Of a DNA stretch of 64,000 nucleotides, positions 25,578 through 34,990 are shown in pieces (position 1 is the stretch's first letter; each line of letters begins with the position of its first letter). Source of the stretch: Arcicella aquatica (lineage in GTDB: Bacteria; Bacteroidota; Bacteroidia; Cytophagales; Spirosomataceae); contig NZ_JAYFUL010000009.1 of NCBI RefSeq assembly GCF_034928825.1, positions 1 through 64,000 of the forward strand, read 5' to 3'. A program made the position numbers and the translations under genes. The notes under the pieces were generated by a model. The model did not search any database. It saw nothing but the letters and a program-made list of their open reading frames with translations, and was not told where the DNA came from.

Positions 25578-26519
25578 GTGATAAAGAAAGCGTTTATAGA
25601 TTTAGGGACAAATACTTTTCAGCTACTGATTGTAGCCCAAGAAGGCAGTTCATACCAAAAGATACATGAAGATAGTTATGCTGCTAAAATTGGATTAGGC
25701 GGAATTTCATCAGGTATCATTACACCAGAAGGCATCGAAAGAGCCATCGTAGCGCTAAAGTACTTTCAGGAAAGATTAACGCAGGAAGAAGTAACAACTG
25801 AAAATATTTTTGCTACAGCTACTAGTGCTGTTCGTAATGCTAACAATGGCGATGAGTTTTGTAAGGAAATACTTAACCGAACAGGTATTAGCATCAACGT
25901 GATTTCTGGCGAAGAAGAGGCCGCATTGATTTATGAAGGTGTAAAATTAGGGACACAGATTGGAAAAGAAACGTCGTTGATTATTGATATTGGTGGCGGC
26001 TCGGTTGAATTTATCATCTGTAATCATGATCGAGTTTTTTGGAAACAGAGTTTTGAAATAGGCGGACAAAGATTGATGGATAAGTTTTTTCATTCAGACC
26101 CTATCACACCGCGTTCTGTACAGTTATTAAAGCAATATTTGGAAGAAAAGTTATTGCCATTGACCAATGCTGTGCATCAATACGCTCCAATTTGTGTCAT
26201 TGGTTCAGCAGGTTCATTTGAAACCCTCATTGACTTATATTTCATGAAGACCTTTGGGCATTTGCCACCCACAGAACAGGTTTCTTTTGAATTGCCCATT
26301 GCCGAATTTTACGATTCATTCTTGAAAATAGTTTCGGCTAATCATGATGAAAGAATGGCTTTGGCTGGAATGATAGAGCTTCGGGTAGATATGATTGTCG
26401 TAGCAGTTTGTTTGATAGAGTTTGTATTAAAACGTTATGAGATTCATCAAATAAAAGTATCGAACTTTGCGTTAAAGGAGGGAATACTGAGCAAACAGCT
26501 TGCACTTCACTCATTTTAA
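25578..26519 (+). CDS. Ppx/GppA phosphatase family protein
   Basis: A 313-residue actin-fold phosphatase with the phosphate-binding motifs AFIDLGTNTFQLLIV near the start and LIIDIGGGSVEFI in the middle, plus GEEEAALIY. Family members hydrolyse polyphosphate or pppGpp; the short form without the C-terminal HD-like domain is usual in Bacteroidota, and I cannot choose between substrates. The start is GTG at 25578. It is divergent from the epimerase gene with 76 bp between. Confidence 0.9.
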   Translation: MIKKAFIDLGTNTFQLLIVAQEGSSYQKIHEDSYAAKIGLGGISSGIITPEGIERAIVALKYFQERLTQEEVTTENIFATATSAVRNANNGDEFCKEILNRTGISINVISGEEEAALIYEGVKLGTQIGKETSLIIDIGGGSVEFIICNHDRVFWKQSFEIGGQRLMDKFFHSDPITPRSVQLLKQYLEEKLLPLTNAVHQYAPICVIGSAGSFETLIDLYFMKTFGHLPPTEQVSFELPIAEFYDSFLKIVSANHDERMALAGMIELRVDMIVVAVCLIEFVLKRYEIHQIKVSNFALKEGILSKQLALHSF

Positions 26520-26747
26520 AGAAGAAAACTGACCTATATACCTGCTAAAATACAGTTGTATAATGTTTTAATACTGAGAATTTTAAGGTTTTATAAGCTA
26601 TTGAATAACTAATAATTTTCAGATATGGCATATCACATAAGTCATTTTTTTTCGTTAAACTTGTTAAAAATTAATTAATCTCCAATATTTTTTTTCAACG
26701 ATTCAAGCTCAAATGTTAAACTTGACTCTTCGTAATCCGTAAAAGCT

Positions 26748-27467
26748 ATGCAGATCTTTCTAAGTATCCTATTACAAACTAACGTTATTTCTCCAGACTC
26801 TGTAACTACTTCGCTTGCTAATGGAGCGACAAAAGCTGACCAAGAAATGAATATTTTGAACCTCTTAGAAAAAGGAGGTTGGGTAATGATTCCAATTTTT
26901 ATATTGTTTGCTATTGCCTTATTTTTATTCTTGGAAAGATATTTTTATATCCGTAAAACTGCCAAACTTGATAATAACTTTTTGTTTTCAATCCGTGAAA
27001 TGTTGTATGTAGGCAATGTACAAGGGGCTATTGCTTATTGTAAAAACTCACAATTCCCGATTGCAAGACTCTTAGAAAAAGGATTGAACCGTTTAGGGTC
27101 GCCTATTCGTGATATAGAAACAGCCATTGAAAATACGGCAAGAGTAGAGATTTATAACATGGAAAAAAACCTTGGATTTCTTTCAGCCATTGCTAAAATC
27201 GCTCCTATGTTTGGTTTCTTGGGTACTGTTTCAGGGATGATTCGTACTTTCCATAATATTTCAGTAGCCAACAAAATTGATATTAGCACGATTGCAAGTG
27301 GTATTTACGAGAAAATGGTTACCTCCGCTACAGGTTTGATGGTGGGTATTATCGCTTACTTTTTCTATACCATTCTTACTACGATGATTGATCGTGCTGT
27401 GAATAAAATGGAAGTTACAGCGATTGATTTCTTAGACATTTTGCATAAACCAGCATCAACTAAATAA
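26748..27467 (+). CDS. exbB: MotA/TolQ/ExbB proton channel protein
   Basis: The 239-residue inner-membrane protein has three membrane helices (about 45-65, 150-172, 190-212) and the ExbB/TolQ pattern GFLSAIAKIAPMFGFLGTVSGMI, followed by TSATGLMVGIIAYFFY. With ExbD it uses the proton gradient to energise TonB or Tol machinery. exbD follows 53 bp downstream; no tonB gene is seen. The N-terminal 25 residues before the cytoplasmic helix are variable. Confidence 0.93.
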   Translation: MQIFLSILLQTNVISPDSVTTSLANGATKADQEMNILNLLEKGGWVMIPIFILFAIALFLFLERYFYIRKTAKLDNNFLFSIREMLYVGNVQGAIAYCKNSQFPIARLLEKGLNRLGSPIRDIETAIENTARVEIYNMEKNLGFLSAIAKIAPMFGFLGTVSGMIRTFHNISVANKIDISTIASGIYEKMVTSATGLMVGIIAYFFYTILTTMIDRAVNKMEVTAIDFLDILHKPASTK

Positions 27468-27520
27468 TTTTTAATGGCTGATTGCAAAATTAAGCATTCA
27501 TTCTTCATTGTTGAAAATAT

Positions 27521-27919
27521 ATGAATATAAGAAAACGTACTCGTGAACAATCTGAAGTAGAAACTGGTGCATTAGCAGATATACTTTTTTTCTTGATGAT
27601 GTTCTTCTTGATGATTTCAACCTTGGCTAGTCCAGATGCCATCAAGTTGTTATTACCAGAATCGTCAACTGCCCAACAAACGGCAACGAAAGAAAATATC
27701 AGATTGACAGTTGATGAAAACAATAATTACTTTGTAGATGATAACCCAGTTCCTTTTGAAGAACTGGAAACATACCTTGGTGACGAAGCCAAAAAGAAAG
27801 GCTCTGAAACCGTAATTTTGAGAATTGCCAAAGATAGAACAGTTCAGGATTTGACAAAAATCCATGATATTGTAGCCCGCCTAAACCTTGGAATGGTAAT
27901 GGCAACCGATAAATTATAA
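27521..27919 (+). CDS. exbD: ExbD/TolR biopolymer transport protein
   Basis: This 132-residue protein has a basic N-terminus, one membrane helix with the proton-carrying aspartate (ALADILFFLMMFFLMIST), and a periplasmic domain (IRLTVDENNNYFVDD through ILRIAKDRTVQDLTKI). It is the partner of the ExbB gene just upstream. Only one ExbD is present, whereas many Bacteroidota loci carry two in tandem. Confidence 0.93.
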   Translation: MNIRKRTREQSEVETGALADILFFLMMFFLMISTLASPDAIKLLLPESSTAQQTATKENIRLTVDENNNYFVDDNPVPFEELETYLGDEAKKKGSETVILRIAKDRTVQDLTKIHDIVARLNLGMVMATDKL

Positions 27920-28002
27920 ATTAACATATCGATTAAGAGACATTTATTGAACTAGGTGATATTAATTAAAGGCTCAAAGCGGATAGCTTGCCCTATTTTA
28001 CA

Positions 28003-28509
28003 ATGAATTTTCTTATTATTTCCTTAAAATCAATAGCCGTTTACGTATTTATCGTAGCGGCTATTCGTTTGTTTGGCAAAAAAGAACTTTCTCAATTATC
28101 TGTAATTGATTTAGTCTTTATCTTGCTAATTTCTAATGCCGTTCAAAATGCAATGGTCGGGGATGATACCTCGCTTTTAGGAGGCTTTGCCGCCGCAGGT
28201 GGTTTGTTTGTGATGAACTTTGTCTTGAAAAAGGTAATGTTCAAACATGAGGCTATAAGCAGATTAATTCAGGGCGAACCACTAATGTTAGTTTATCAAG
28301 GAAAGGTAAAAGAAGAAGCCTTAGACAAATCGGGTCTATCTTTAGACGAACTTCATGCTGCTATTCGCGAACATGGTGTCGAAGATATTAAAAAGGTAGA
28401 TTTAGCCATCCTAGAAGTAGATGGAAATATTAGTGTGTTATCAAATGACTATAAACACAAAACTTCTAAAAAAAGGAAAGGGCATAAAATATTATCAAAA
28501 AATGAATGA
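28003..28509 (+). CDS. DUF421 (YetF-like) membrane protein
   Basis: I use the ATG at 28003; an upstream TTG adds five residues. The 168-residue protein has three hydrophobic helices in the first 80 residues (VYVFIVAAIRLFGKKELSQLS is the conserved RxxGKxELxQL segment) and a cytoplasmic domain (LVYQGKVKEEALDKSGLSLDEL). Function unknown; related proteins contribute to spore or envelope properties in Bacillus. Its last 8 bases overlap the next gene, indicating coupled translation. Confidence 0.88.
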   Translation: MNFLIISLKSIAVYVFIVAAIRLFGKKELSQLSVIDLVFILLISNAVQNAMVGDDTSLLGGFAAAGGLFVMNFVLKKVMFKHEAISRLIQGEPLMLVYQGKVKEEALDKSGLSLDELHAAIREHGVEDIKKVDLAILEVDGNISVLSNDYKHKTSKKRKGHKILSKNE

Positions 28510-29164
28510 TATAGAAATTCTATTCCAACATATTTTTTATAATGATGATTTCATTAAGATATTAGCCTCTACTGGGGTAGGAGCTTTGATTGGTCTTGAA
28601 CGAGAATATAGAAGTAAATCTGCGGGTTTACGAACTTTTACCTTGATTTCGGTAGGCTGTACCATTTTTACCATTTTATCGGAGAAAATGGGCATAAATG
28701 CTTCTCCTGACCGTATTGCTGCCAATGTAGTAACTGGTATAGGATTTTTGGGAGCGGGAGTGATTTTTAAAATGGATGACCGAGTAAAAGGGCTTACTAC
28801 CGCGACAATTATTTGGGTGACAGCCTCTTTAGGAATGGCTATTGGCGACGGGCATATCCTGTTGTCTTTCTTAGGAACGAGCGTAGTATATGTAGTACTT
28901 GGACTTTTCGTGAAGTTAGAAGTTATCATGGAAAGATATGGTCGCACGCATGCTTATCGAATCATTTGCGATTATACCCCTGATGCTTTTAATAGATTAG
29001 AGACTATTTTTGAAGATTGTGACCTTACTGCCAAAAGAGAAAAACAGATTATTCGGAACAATATTTTAATCAGTAATTGGTCTGTCAGAGGGCGTTCTAC
29101 TAAACACGCTAAGTTGGTAGAGAGGTTGATGGATGATGCTTCGATTAAAGAACTGGAATTTTAA
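28502..29164 (+). CDS. MgtC/SapB family protein
   Basis: Start at 28502 (MNDIEILFQHIF), overlapping the DUF421 stop. The 220 residues hold the MgtC core: GALIGLEREYRSKSAGLRTF, VTGIGFLGAGVIFK and TTATIIWVTASLGMAIGDG, with four to five membrane helices, then a C-terminal soluble domain. MgtC proteins are linked to magnesium limitation and ATP homeostasis. The overlap with DUF421 suggests joint function in the membrane, inferred only from linkage. Confidence 0.92.
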   Translation: MNDIEILFQHIFYNDDFIKILASTGVGALIGLEREYRSKSAGLRTFTLISVGCTIFTILSEKMGINASPDRIAANVVTGIGFLGAGVIFKMDDRVKGLTTATIIWVTASLGMAIGDGHILLSFLGTSVVYVVLGLFVKLEVIMERYGRTHAYRIICDYTPDAFNRLETIFEDCDLTAKREKQIIRNNILISNWSVRGRSTKHAKLVERLMDDASIKELEF

Positions 29165-29166
29165 TG

Positions 29167-29204
29167 TTACTGGTATCAACAAGTTTTATTGTTAATACCA
29201 GTAA
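29167..29204. terminator. Stem-loop between convergent MgtC and GntP genes
   Basis: TTACTGGTAT (29167-29176) pairs with ATACCAGTAA (29195-29204), with an inner AACA/TGTT pairing. T-tracts are weak, so strength is uncertain. Confidence 0.55.
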
Positions 29205-29214
29205 ATGAATTGGA

Positions 29215-30528
29215 TTAGACGATAGCATTTAAAATTAATACACCAGCCAAGCCTACAACGGCAACGATACTTTCCATCATTGACCAAGACTTAATTGTAT
29301 TTTTGATACTCAAATTGAAATATTCTTTAAATAACCAGAAGCCTGGGTCATTTACGTGAGAGAACATCAAACTACCCACACCGATTGATAACACCATCAA
29401 ATTAGGATTTACACCAGATTGAGCCACCAATGGTGCCATAATCCCCGCCGTTGTTAGTCCTGCTACAGTAGCCGAACCCAAACAAACCCTAATGATGGCT
29501 GCTACTAACCAACCTAAAATCAATGGGTTTAAAGGTAATGTTTTTAGAATAACGGCAATTTCGTTACTTACCCCGCCATCTATCAAAATTTGTTTTAAAG
29601 CACCAGCCCCACCAATAATCAAGACAATCATCGATACATCTTTTACTGCTTCGGTGTAGATAGACATAATCGTCTTCATAGAAGTCCCCATGTTTCTTCC
29701 CAAAGTAAAAGTGGCTACAATTACCGAAATAAGCATAACGATAGAAGGGTCGGCAATAAATACACCGAATGATTTCATTGATTCACTTCCTTTCCAGAAG
29801 GTAGACAGCAATGTTGTAGAAGCTAATAAGATTACTGGTAAAAGTGACGTCAAAGAGCTATTTAAAGTACTTGGTAGTTGGTCTTCAGGAAGGGTTTTGC
29901 TTTGGAAAGTCTCTAAAGGTGTTGAAGGGATTTTTTTCAATGTCAAAGAGAAAAGAGGTCCCGCAATGATAATCGTTGGAATGGCAATTATGATACCGTA
30001 AACCAAGGTAAGTCCCATATCTGCATTAAACTGAGCAACTAAGGCAGCAGGAGAGGGGTGTGGAGGTAAAAAACCATGAGCAACCGATAAAGAAGCCAAC
30101 ATGGGTAAACCAATATATACCGCAGGTAACTTATATTGATTAACGACAGAAAAGATTAAGGGAATCATCAATACGAAACCTACATTATAAAATAATGGAA
30201 TACCGATGATAAAGCCAGTACAAACCAACCCCCATTGAATATATTTTCTTCCGAAAATTTTCATCATTACAGAAGCAATTTTCTGAGCGGCGCCACTTTC
30301 AGCAACAATTTTTCCTAACATTGCCCCTAAAGCAATGACGATAATCAAAGAGCCTAGCATATCACCCACACCTTTTTGCAAAGATTTCCCTATACTACTT
30401 AGTGGAATGCCAGTTGTGATACCTGCAACAATAGAAACAATTAAGAAAGCGAGAAAGGGGTTGAGTTTTCCCCAAGTAATGAGAAGTACCAAAAGGCCGA
30501 TACACAAGAAAATAATAAATAATGTCAT
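29215..30528 (-). CDS. GntP-family gluconate:H+ symporter
   Basis: A 437-residue polytopic inner-membrane protein with about twelve hydrophobic segments. GntP markers include NPFLAFLIVSIVAGITTGIP at the start, HGFLPPHPSPAALVAQFNADMG, GGAGALKQILIDGGVSNEIA and SHVNDPGFWLFKEYFNLS. Members import gluconate or related sugar acids with protons; the exact substrate is open because no kinase or catabolic gene adjoins it. Monocistronic in appearance. Confidence 0.93.
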   Translation of the reverse strand: MTLFIIFLCIGLLVLLITWGKLNPFLAFLIVSIVAGITTGIPLSSIGKSLQKGVGDMLGSLIIVIALGAMLGKIVAESGAAQKIASVMMKIFGRKYIQWGLVCTGFIIGIPLFYNVGFVLMIPLIFSVVNQYKLPAVYIGLPMLASLSVAHGFLPPHPSPAALVAQFNADMGLTLVYGIIIAIPTIIIAGPLFSLTLKKIPSTPLETFQSKTLPEDQLPSTLNSSLTSLLPVILLASTTLLSTFWKGSESMKSFGVFIADPSIVMLISVIVATFTLGRNMGTSMKTIMSIYTEAVKDVSMIVLIIGGAGALKQILIDGGVSNEIAVILKTLPLNPLILGWLVAAIIRVCLGSATVAGLTTAGIMAPLVAQSGVNPNLMVLSIGVGSLMFSHVNDPGFWLFKEYFNLSIKNTIKSWSMMESIVAVVGLAGVLILNAIV

Positions 30529-30883
30529 AGTTTGATTAATTGGATAAGATAAATAATAAGATAAACCTAACCATTTGCCATGTATGGTTTATCCTTTTTT
30601 GAGATAATTTTTTTTAATCAGTATTTGGTTATATTCTCACTTAGAAAATTAAAACTAAGACTCTTTTTTCCTTAAACGCCCTATGTAAGTAGGCTAAAAC
30701 ATTTTTATCAAAAGGATATTTACGGTTTTCTATACTTACTATTTTAAAGATATAACCTTCATGAATCAGGTAAATATAATTAAAACAAAATAATGAATTG
30801 TGAAAATTTGAAGATTGAGTAGTATTTTGAGTGCAAAAAGGGTATTCAACTATTCGTTAATCAGGCAATTATTGCTTAAATAA
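30529..30883. other. Non-coding gap upstream of gntP-like and rpsU genes
   Basis: No gene seen. A GATAAACC/GGTTTATC stem (30560-30567 with 30586-30593) followed by six T lies 32 bp upstream of the GntP start. It reads as a terminator on the plus strand, or as a hairpin near the gntP promoter. The rest is AT-rich and featureless. Confidence 0.45.
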
Positions 30884-30915
30884 CTTGACATTTAAAGAAG
30901 TAAGTTTTATCTTTG
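30884..30915 (+). promoter_or_regulatory. Promoter of rpsU
   Basis: CTTG (30884-30887), a 20-bp spacer and TATCTTTG (30908-30915) match the Bacteroidota promoter form. Transcription would begin near 30921, about 35 nt before the start codon. Confidence 0.65.
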
Positions 30916-30955
30916 CACCTCTATTACAAAAAAAGATTTTAAACAAACAAATAAT

Positions 30956-31150
30956 ATGCTGATTATCAATATTAAAGAAAACGAGTCAATCGACAAAGCG
31001 TTAAAAAGATTCAAGAAAAAATTTGAAAAAACTGGCGTTGTAAAGCAACTTCGTAGACGTGCGGCATTCGAAAAACCATCAGTTGGTCGTCGTACTGAAA
31101 TCATTCGTGCTTCATACAAACAAAGAATGTACGGTAACGAAGAAGCATAG
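30956..31150 (+). CDS. rpsU: 30S ribosomal protein S21
   Basis: The 64-residue basic protein (MLIINIKENESIDKALKRFK, then KKFEKTGVVKQLRRRAAFEKP) is S21 of the small ribosomal subunit, which in Bacteroidota may influence how the anti-Shine-Dalgarno region is held. Length and sequence are normal. It has its own promoter and a terminator 87 bp downstream, before the recombinase gene. Confidence 0.97.
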   Translation: MLIINIKENESIDKALKRFKKKFEKTGVVKQLRRRAAFEKPSVGRRTEIIRASYKQRMYGNEEA

Positions 31151-31236
31151 TTCATAGATTGATTTATTTCCAAATAACAGAAGTATTTTGTTATCAATTT
31201 AATCGTGAATTAAGCCGATAACCGTCAGCATTATAA

Positions 31237-31280
31237 AAAAGCGTCTGAATAAACAATGTTTGTTCAGACGCTTTTGTTTT
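31237..31280 (+). terminator. Terminator after rpsU
   Basis: AAAAGCGTCTGAATAAAC (31237-31254) pairs with 31258-31275 at 17 of 18 positions around a 3-nt loop, ending in a T-rich tract to 31280. Confidence 0.9.
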
Positions 31281-31364
31281 TAGGCTAGCTTTGTTGTAAA
31301 TTATTCACTCAAAGCAATCGCTAACGAAGAATTGCTTTTAATCTATTAACCTCCCCAAAAACTG

Positions 31365-32249
31365 ATGCCAGAAATTATAGATTTTTTCATTAAATACATT
31401 CAGTTTGAAAAACGCAGTAGCGAACATACAGTTACGGCTTACCGAACAGATATGAAGCAGTTTACTGAATATTTAAGTAAATCTTATGATTTTCAGCATC
31501 CTCAACTGGCAGATTTTCAGATGATTCGTTCGTGGATAGTTTCACTGGCGGAGGCTAAAGTGGAGAATCGTTCAATCAATAGGAAGATAGCTACACTCAG
31601 AACCTTCTACAAATTTCTTTTGCAGAAGAAAATCATTGAAAAAGACCCGATGTTCAAGGTTTCGGCAATGAAAACCCAGAAAACAATTCCTTCCTTCGTA
31701 CGTGAAACAGAATTAGATACGCTACTGGATGATGTGGACTTTACAGAAGATTTTGCTGGTGTACGTGATAAACTGGTTTTAGAGCTATTGTATGGCACAG
31801 GAATGCGTTTGTCAGAAATGATTGATTTAAAAGAGCGAGATATTGATTTCTATAACAGAACCTTGACAGTACTGGGTAAACGGAACAAGCAAAGGATAAT
31901 ACCGATTAATCAGCAATTGGTATCATTGATACAAGCTTATCAATCGTATAAAAATTCAGAATGTTTAGGCAACGATTTTTTGATTGTAACTGATAAAGGA
32001 GAACAGAGTTACCCTGTAATGATTCAGCGGATTACTAAAAAGTATTTGTCATTGGTCACAACGCTTGCTAAGAAGTCGCCACACATTTTACGACATTCCT
32101 ATGCTACACACCTGTTAAATAATGGTGCCGATTTGAATGCAATCAAGGATTTATTGGGTCATTCGTCGCTTTCAGCTACACAAGTGTACACCCATAATTC
32201 TATGGAGAAAATTAAGAAAATTTACGAGCAGGCACATCCAAAGGCATAA
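31365..32249 (+). CDS. xerC: XerC/XerD-like tyrosine recombinase
   Basis: A 294-residue site-specific recombinase. The SAM-like DNA-binding domain (about 1-90, FEKRSSEHTVTAYRTDMKQF) is followed by the catalytic domain with Arg in GTGMRLSEM, Lys in VLGKRNKQRIIP, HILRHSYATHLL (His-x-x-Arg), LGHSSLSATQVY (His and the nucleophile Tyr). Being next to rpsU, a common Bacteroidota context, it is a chromosomal dimer-resolution type rather than a phage integrase. XerC versus XerD cannot be told by eye. Confidence 0.9.
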   Translation: MPEIIDFFIKYIQFEKRSSEHTVTAYRTDMKQFTEYLSKSYDFQHPQLADFQMIRSWIVSLAEAKVENRSINRKIATLRTFYKFLLQKKIIEKDPMFKVSAMKTQKTIPSFVRETELDTLLDDVDFTEDFAGVRDKLVLELLYGTGMRLSEMIDLKERDIDFYNRTLTVLGKRNKQRIIPINQQLVSLIQAYQSYKNSECLGNDFLIVTDKGEQSYPVMIQRITKKYLSLVTTLAKKSPHILRHSYATHLLNNGADLNAIKDLLGHSSLSATQVYTHNSMEKIKKIYEQAHPKA

Positions 32250-32299
32250 TGGAGTGATTAGATAATAAGTATTGATGATATTAAAGAATTCCCAATCTT

Positions 32300-32932
32300 T
32301 TATAATGTTACACCTTGTTCTTTAAGGTAATTTCCAATATTGAAAATGTGTACATCTAATAATTCAATGTCTTTATTCCAATCTCTAACAATCCAATCTT
32401 CATCTTTGGTAGCAATAACAACTTTCTGTGTTTTGGTAAAAATCCAAATTACTTTTTCTGTTCCAAATGCTAAGAGTTTATTGGTTTTTGTGAAAGTATA
32501 ATCAAAATCTTTCTCATCAGAAAGGTCAATTCTGATGTCAACTTCAATCGCAATTTTCGGAGGAACGTCAATGTATTGAGTATTGATTTTAGAGGGAGGA
32601 AGATTTTTCTTTTCAATGATGTAAATATCACCCGACAAATTAGTCTTGTGGTCTATATGAGTACCAATCTCATTTGTAAGAAAGTAATATTGATTTAAAC
32701 TGATGTTTCTGTATAGAATCCCTAGTAAATATTGGATAATAAATGATTGTAAACCACTTGATCCCATAATATCTTCAATTTTTTTCTTTTTGGATAGAAC
32801 TTCTTTGTAACCTTTATAATAGAGTTTTCGCCCGTCTATAATTTCATAAACGAGAGCGTCTGGAATTTCTTTGGGCTTGCGTACGCGAGCTATTTTTTGA
32901 GGTATTTTATCTGCTATGACCATAAATAGCAA
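32300..32932 (-). CDS. Uma2-family (DUF820) nuclease-fold protein
   Basis: A 210-residue Uma2 protein, a PD-(D/E)xK fold found in many copies in Cytophagales and cyanobacteria with no assigned role. Visible markers are YEIIDGRKLYYKGYKEVL at the start, GDIYII, PPKIAIEVDIR and the C-terminal FTKTNKLLAFGTEKVIWIF. A second start at 32923 (MVIADKIPQ) is equally likely. It converges with xerC, 50 bp apart. Confidence 0.82.
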   Translation of the reverse strand: MLFMVIADKIPQKIARVRKPKEIPDALVYEIIDGRKLYYKGYKEVLSKKKKIEDIMGSSGLQSFIIQYLLGILYRNISLNQYYFLTNEIGTHIDHKTNLSGDIYIIEKKNLPPSKINTQYIDVPPKIAIEVDIRIDLSDEKDFDYTFTKTNKLLAFGTEKVIWIFTKTQKVVIATKDEDWIVRDWNKDIELLDVHIFNIGNYLKEQGVTL

Positions 32933-32953
32933 TTTGTTTAGCTAATGCAATTT

Positions 32954-32985
32954 AAAAAGACTTGACAATTTTGCCAAGTCTTTTT
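32954..32985 (-). terminator. Terminator of the AAA/VWA unit
   Basis: AAAAAGACTTG (32954-32964) pairs with CAAGTCTTTTT (32975-32985). On the minus strand the hairpin ends in five T, 9 bp after the stop of the AAA gene. Confidence 0.85.
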
Positions 32986-32993
32986 AAAGTTAC

Positions 32994-34529
32994 TTACTTA
33001 TAATCTTCTTCGTCATCATCAAATTTGAACTTGTCTAAGTCGAACAAAGAATCTGTCAAATCTTTAAATTGAAGCCCTTTTTCAAGATTCTTTTTAGAAA
33101 TAATAGAAAATTCAGATAGTCCGTGGAGTACAAATTCCATCATGAATAGTTTTTCTCTGCCTTGCATGGCTGGATATACTTTTTCGATGAGTTCATCCAA
33201 ACCTTCTATCGTGCGTAAACGAGCTGAATAGTCTTTGTCAGAGCAATCATTTAAAATATCCATGACATTGCCATCCATAAACCAATCAATAATTGGTTTA
33301 TAAGGGTTTTTGCCAGCTTTATCTTTAGCTGCTTTCTTGATTTTTTCAGGGTCTGGGAAGAAATTCAGGAATTGTGTTCTGATGGCTTTCCCAATCAGGT
33401 TTTGAGCAACAATTACTGGCCCTTCTACTTCACCTTCATATACCAATTCTACTTTGCCACAAACCGCAGGAATAACACCAATCAAATCGGCTACACGCAC
33501 ATACGTTTTGTCTTCGTCATTGATTAATGCACGTCTTTCAGCAGATGAAATTAAATTTTCATAGGCAGAAATCGTCATACGTGCCGAAACGCCTGATTTA
33601 GCATCAACAAATTCAGAGGAACGAGCTTCAATCGCAATTTGCTCAATCAAATCGTCCATGATATGATTAGTCGTTACTAATTCTTCTTGCTCGCCTTTTA
33701 GTTTTGCTTCTTGCAACGTAATCTTTTTGCCAATTTCCAACGTTTTTGGATAGTGCGTCACAATCTGAGAGTCGATACGGTCTTTCAAAGGCGTTACAAT
33801 CGACCCACGGTTGGTATAATCTTCTGGATTAGCCGTGAATACAAATTGTAAATCAAGCGGTAAACGTATTTTGAAACCACGAATTTGAATATCGCCTTCT
33901 TGTAAAATATTAAAAAGGGATACCTGAATACGTGCTTGCAAATCGGGCAATTCGTTAATTACAAAAATACAACGGTGAGAGCGTGGAATTAGCCCAAAAT
34001 GAACCACTCTTTCATCAGAGTAAGGCAAACGCAACGTTGCGGCTTTGATTGGGTCGGCATCTCCAATCAAATCGGCTACCGATACATCTGGTGTTGCTAA
34101 TTTTTCAGTATAACGATCACTTCTGTGCATCCAAGTAACAGGTGTTAAATCCCCATGTTCTTCGATTAAATCTTTCGCAAAACGAGAAAGAGGCTGTAAA
34201 GGGTCATCATTCAGTTCTGAACCTTTCACAACTGGAATGTATTCGTCTAATAAATTCACCATCAATCTGGCAATACGTGTTTTGGCTTGTCCACGTAAAC
34301 CCAATAGATTAATATGGTGTTGCGAAAGGATTGCTCTTTCAATATCAGGAATTACGGTGTCTTCATAGCCCCAGATTCCTTCAAAAACATTCTCTTTATT
34401 TTTAATTTTAACGATTAAGTTATCCCTTAATTCATCCTTTATTGATTTTGGTTGGTAGCCTGATGCTTTTAATTGACCGAGTGTGTGAATATTTAACAGT
34501 TCTGTTGAATCGATTGTTTTGTATGACAT
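32994..34529 (-). CDS. Mg-chelatase/MoxR-like AAA+ ATPase
   Basis: The 511-residue ATPase resembles magnesium-chelatase ChlI/MoxR proteins. The P-loop is GLRGQAKT, with Ala where Gly usually precedes Lys, and Walker B reads CIFVINELPDL, with Asn in place of Asp; similar forms are, from memory, usual in this subfamily. Further markers: IQVSLFNILQEGDIQIRG, VFTANPEDYTNRG (sensor 1) and SGVSARMTISAYENL (sensor 2). MoxR-type ATPases work with VWA proteins on folding or complex assembly; a VWA gene lies upstream in the same unit. Confidence 0.88.
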   Translation of the reverse strand: MSYKTIDSTELLNIHTLGQLKASGYQPKSIKDELRDNLIVKIKNKENVFEGIWGYEDTVIPDIERAILSQHHINLLGLRGQAKTRIARLMVNLLDEYIPVVKGSELNDDPLQPLSRFAKDLIEEHGDLTPVTWMHRSDRYTEKLATPDVSVADLIGDADPIKAATLRLPYSDERVVHFGLIPRSHRCIFVINELPDLQARIQVSLFNILQEGDIQIRGFKIRLPLDLQFVFTANPEDYTNRGSIVTPLKDRIDSQIVTHYPKTLEIGKKITLQEAKLKGEQEELVTTNHIMDDLIEQIAIEARSSEFVDAKSGVSARMTISAYENLISSAERRALINDEDKTYVRVADLIGVIPAVCGKVELVYEGEVEGPVIVAQNLIGKAIRTQFLNFFPDPEKIKKAAKDKAGKNPYKPIIDWFMDGNVMDILNDCSDKDYSARLRTIEGLDELIEKVYPAMQGREKLFMMEFVLHGLSEFSIISKKNLEKGLQFKDLTDSLFDLDKFKFDDDEEDYK

Positions 34530-34559
34530 TATGCTGTTGTATCTTATGAAAAATGAGAT

Positions 34560-34856
34560 TTATTTTAAGTGAGAAAGGTTCTTTTTATTTAAAATTGCTG
34601 AACCATAACTGCGGTTAGCAATAAAACCTAGAACATCTCTATTTTGTATATTTTGTCCTTTCAATTTTAATTTAATTACTTCCGAATACGCTTCTGCATA
34701 AGTCTCGTCATCGTACGATTTTACTACAGACGATTCTCTTGAAAATGCCTCGCCTTGTGCTCTATAGGGCAAAATTTTAGCTTTTGCCTCATGGTCTATG
34801 CATTGAAGATACGATTCATGCTTTTCAGCGGCTATATAATTTGGTTTTAAATTCAT
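34560..34856 (-). CDS. Small hypothetical protein between AAA and VWA genes
   Basis: Starting at the ATG at 34856 (MNLKPNYIAAEKHESYLQCI) the product has 98 residues, mostly helical and charged, with no signal peptide. I do not recognise the family. A longer in-frame reading to 34955 adds residues of low complexity and is less likely. Its place within the AAA/VWA unit suggests an accessory or adaptor role, inferred only from position. Confidence 0.6.
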   Translation of the reverse strand: MNLKPNYIAAEKHESYLQCIDHEAKAKILPYRAQGEAFSRESSVVKSYDDETYAEAYSEVIKLKLKGQNIQNRDVLGFIANRSYGSAILNKKNLSHLK

Positions 34857-34990
34857 GATTTCTGAAATTTTTGGGTTTAAGGACGTGTTAGTGATTTGAA
34901 AATTTGAAGATATGTTAATTTGAAAATACTTTTCTTCCAAACTAGTTGACAACAAATCTCAAAGCTTACCGCTCAAAGCTAATAGCTAAA

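Noticed and set aside
31365..32249. Phage or island integrase
   Set aside because: Context beside rpsU, lack of att repeats or phage genes, and XerC/D-like length point to the chromosomal recombinase.
34895..34930. TTTGAAAATTTGAAGA-like stretches (also near 22303 and 30798) as a repeat family
   Set aside because: They are short and low in complexity, and could arise by chance in AT-rich DNA.
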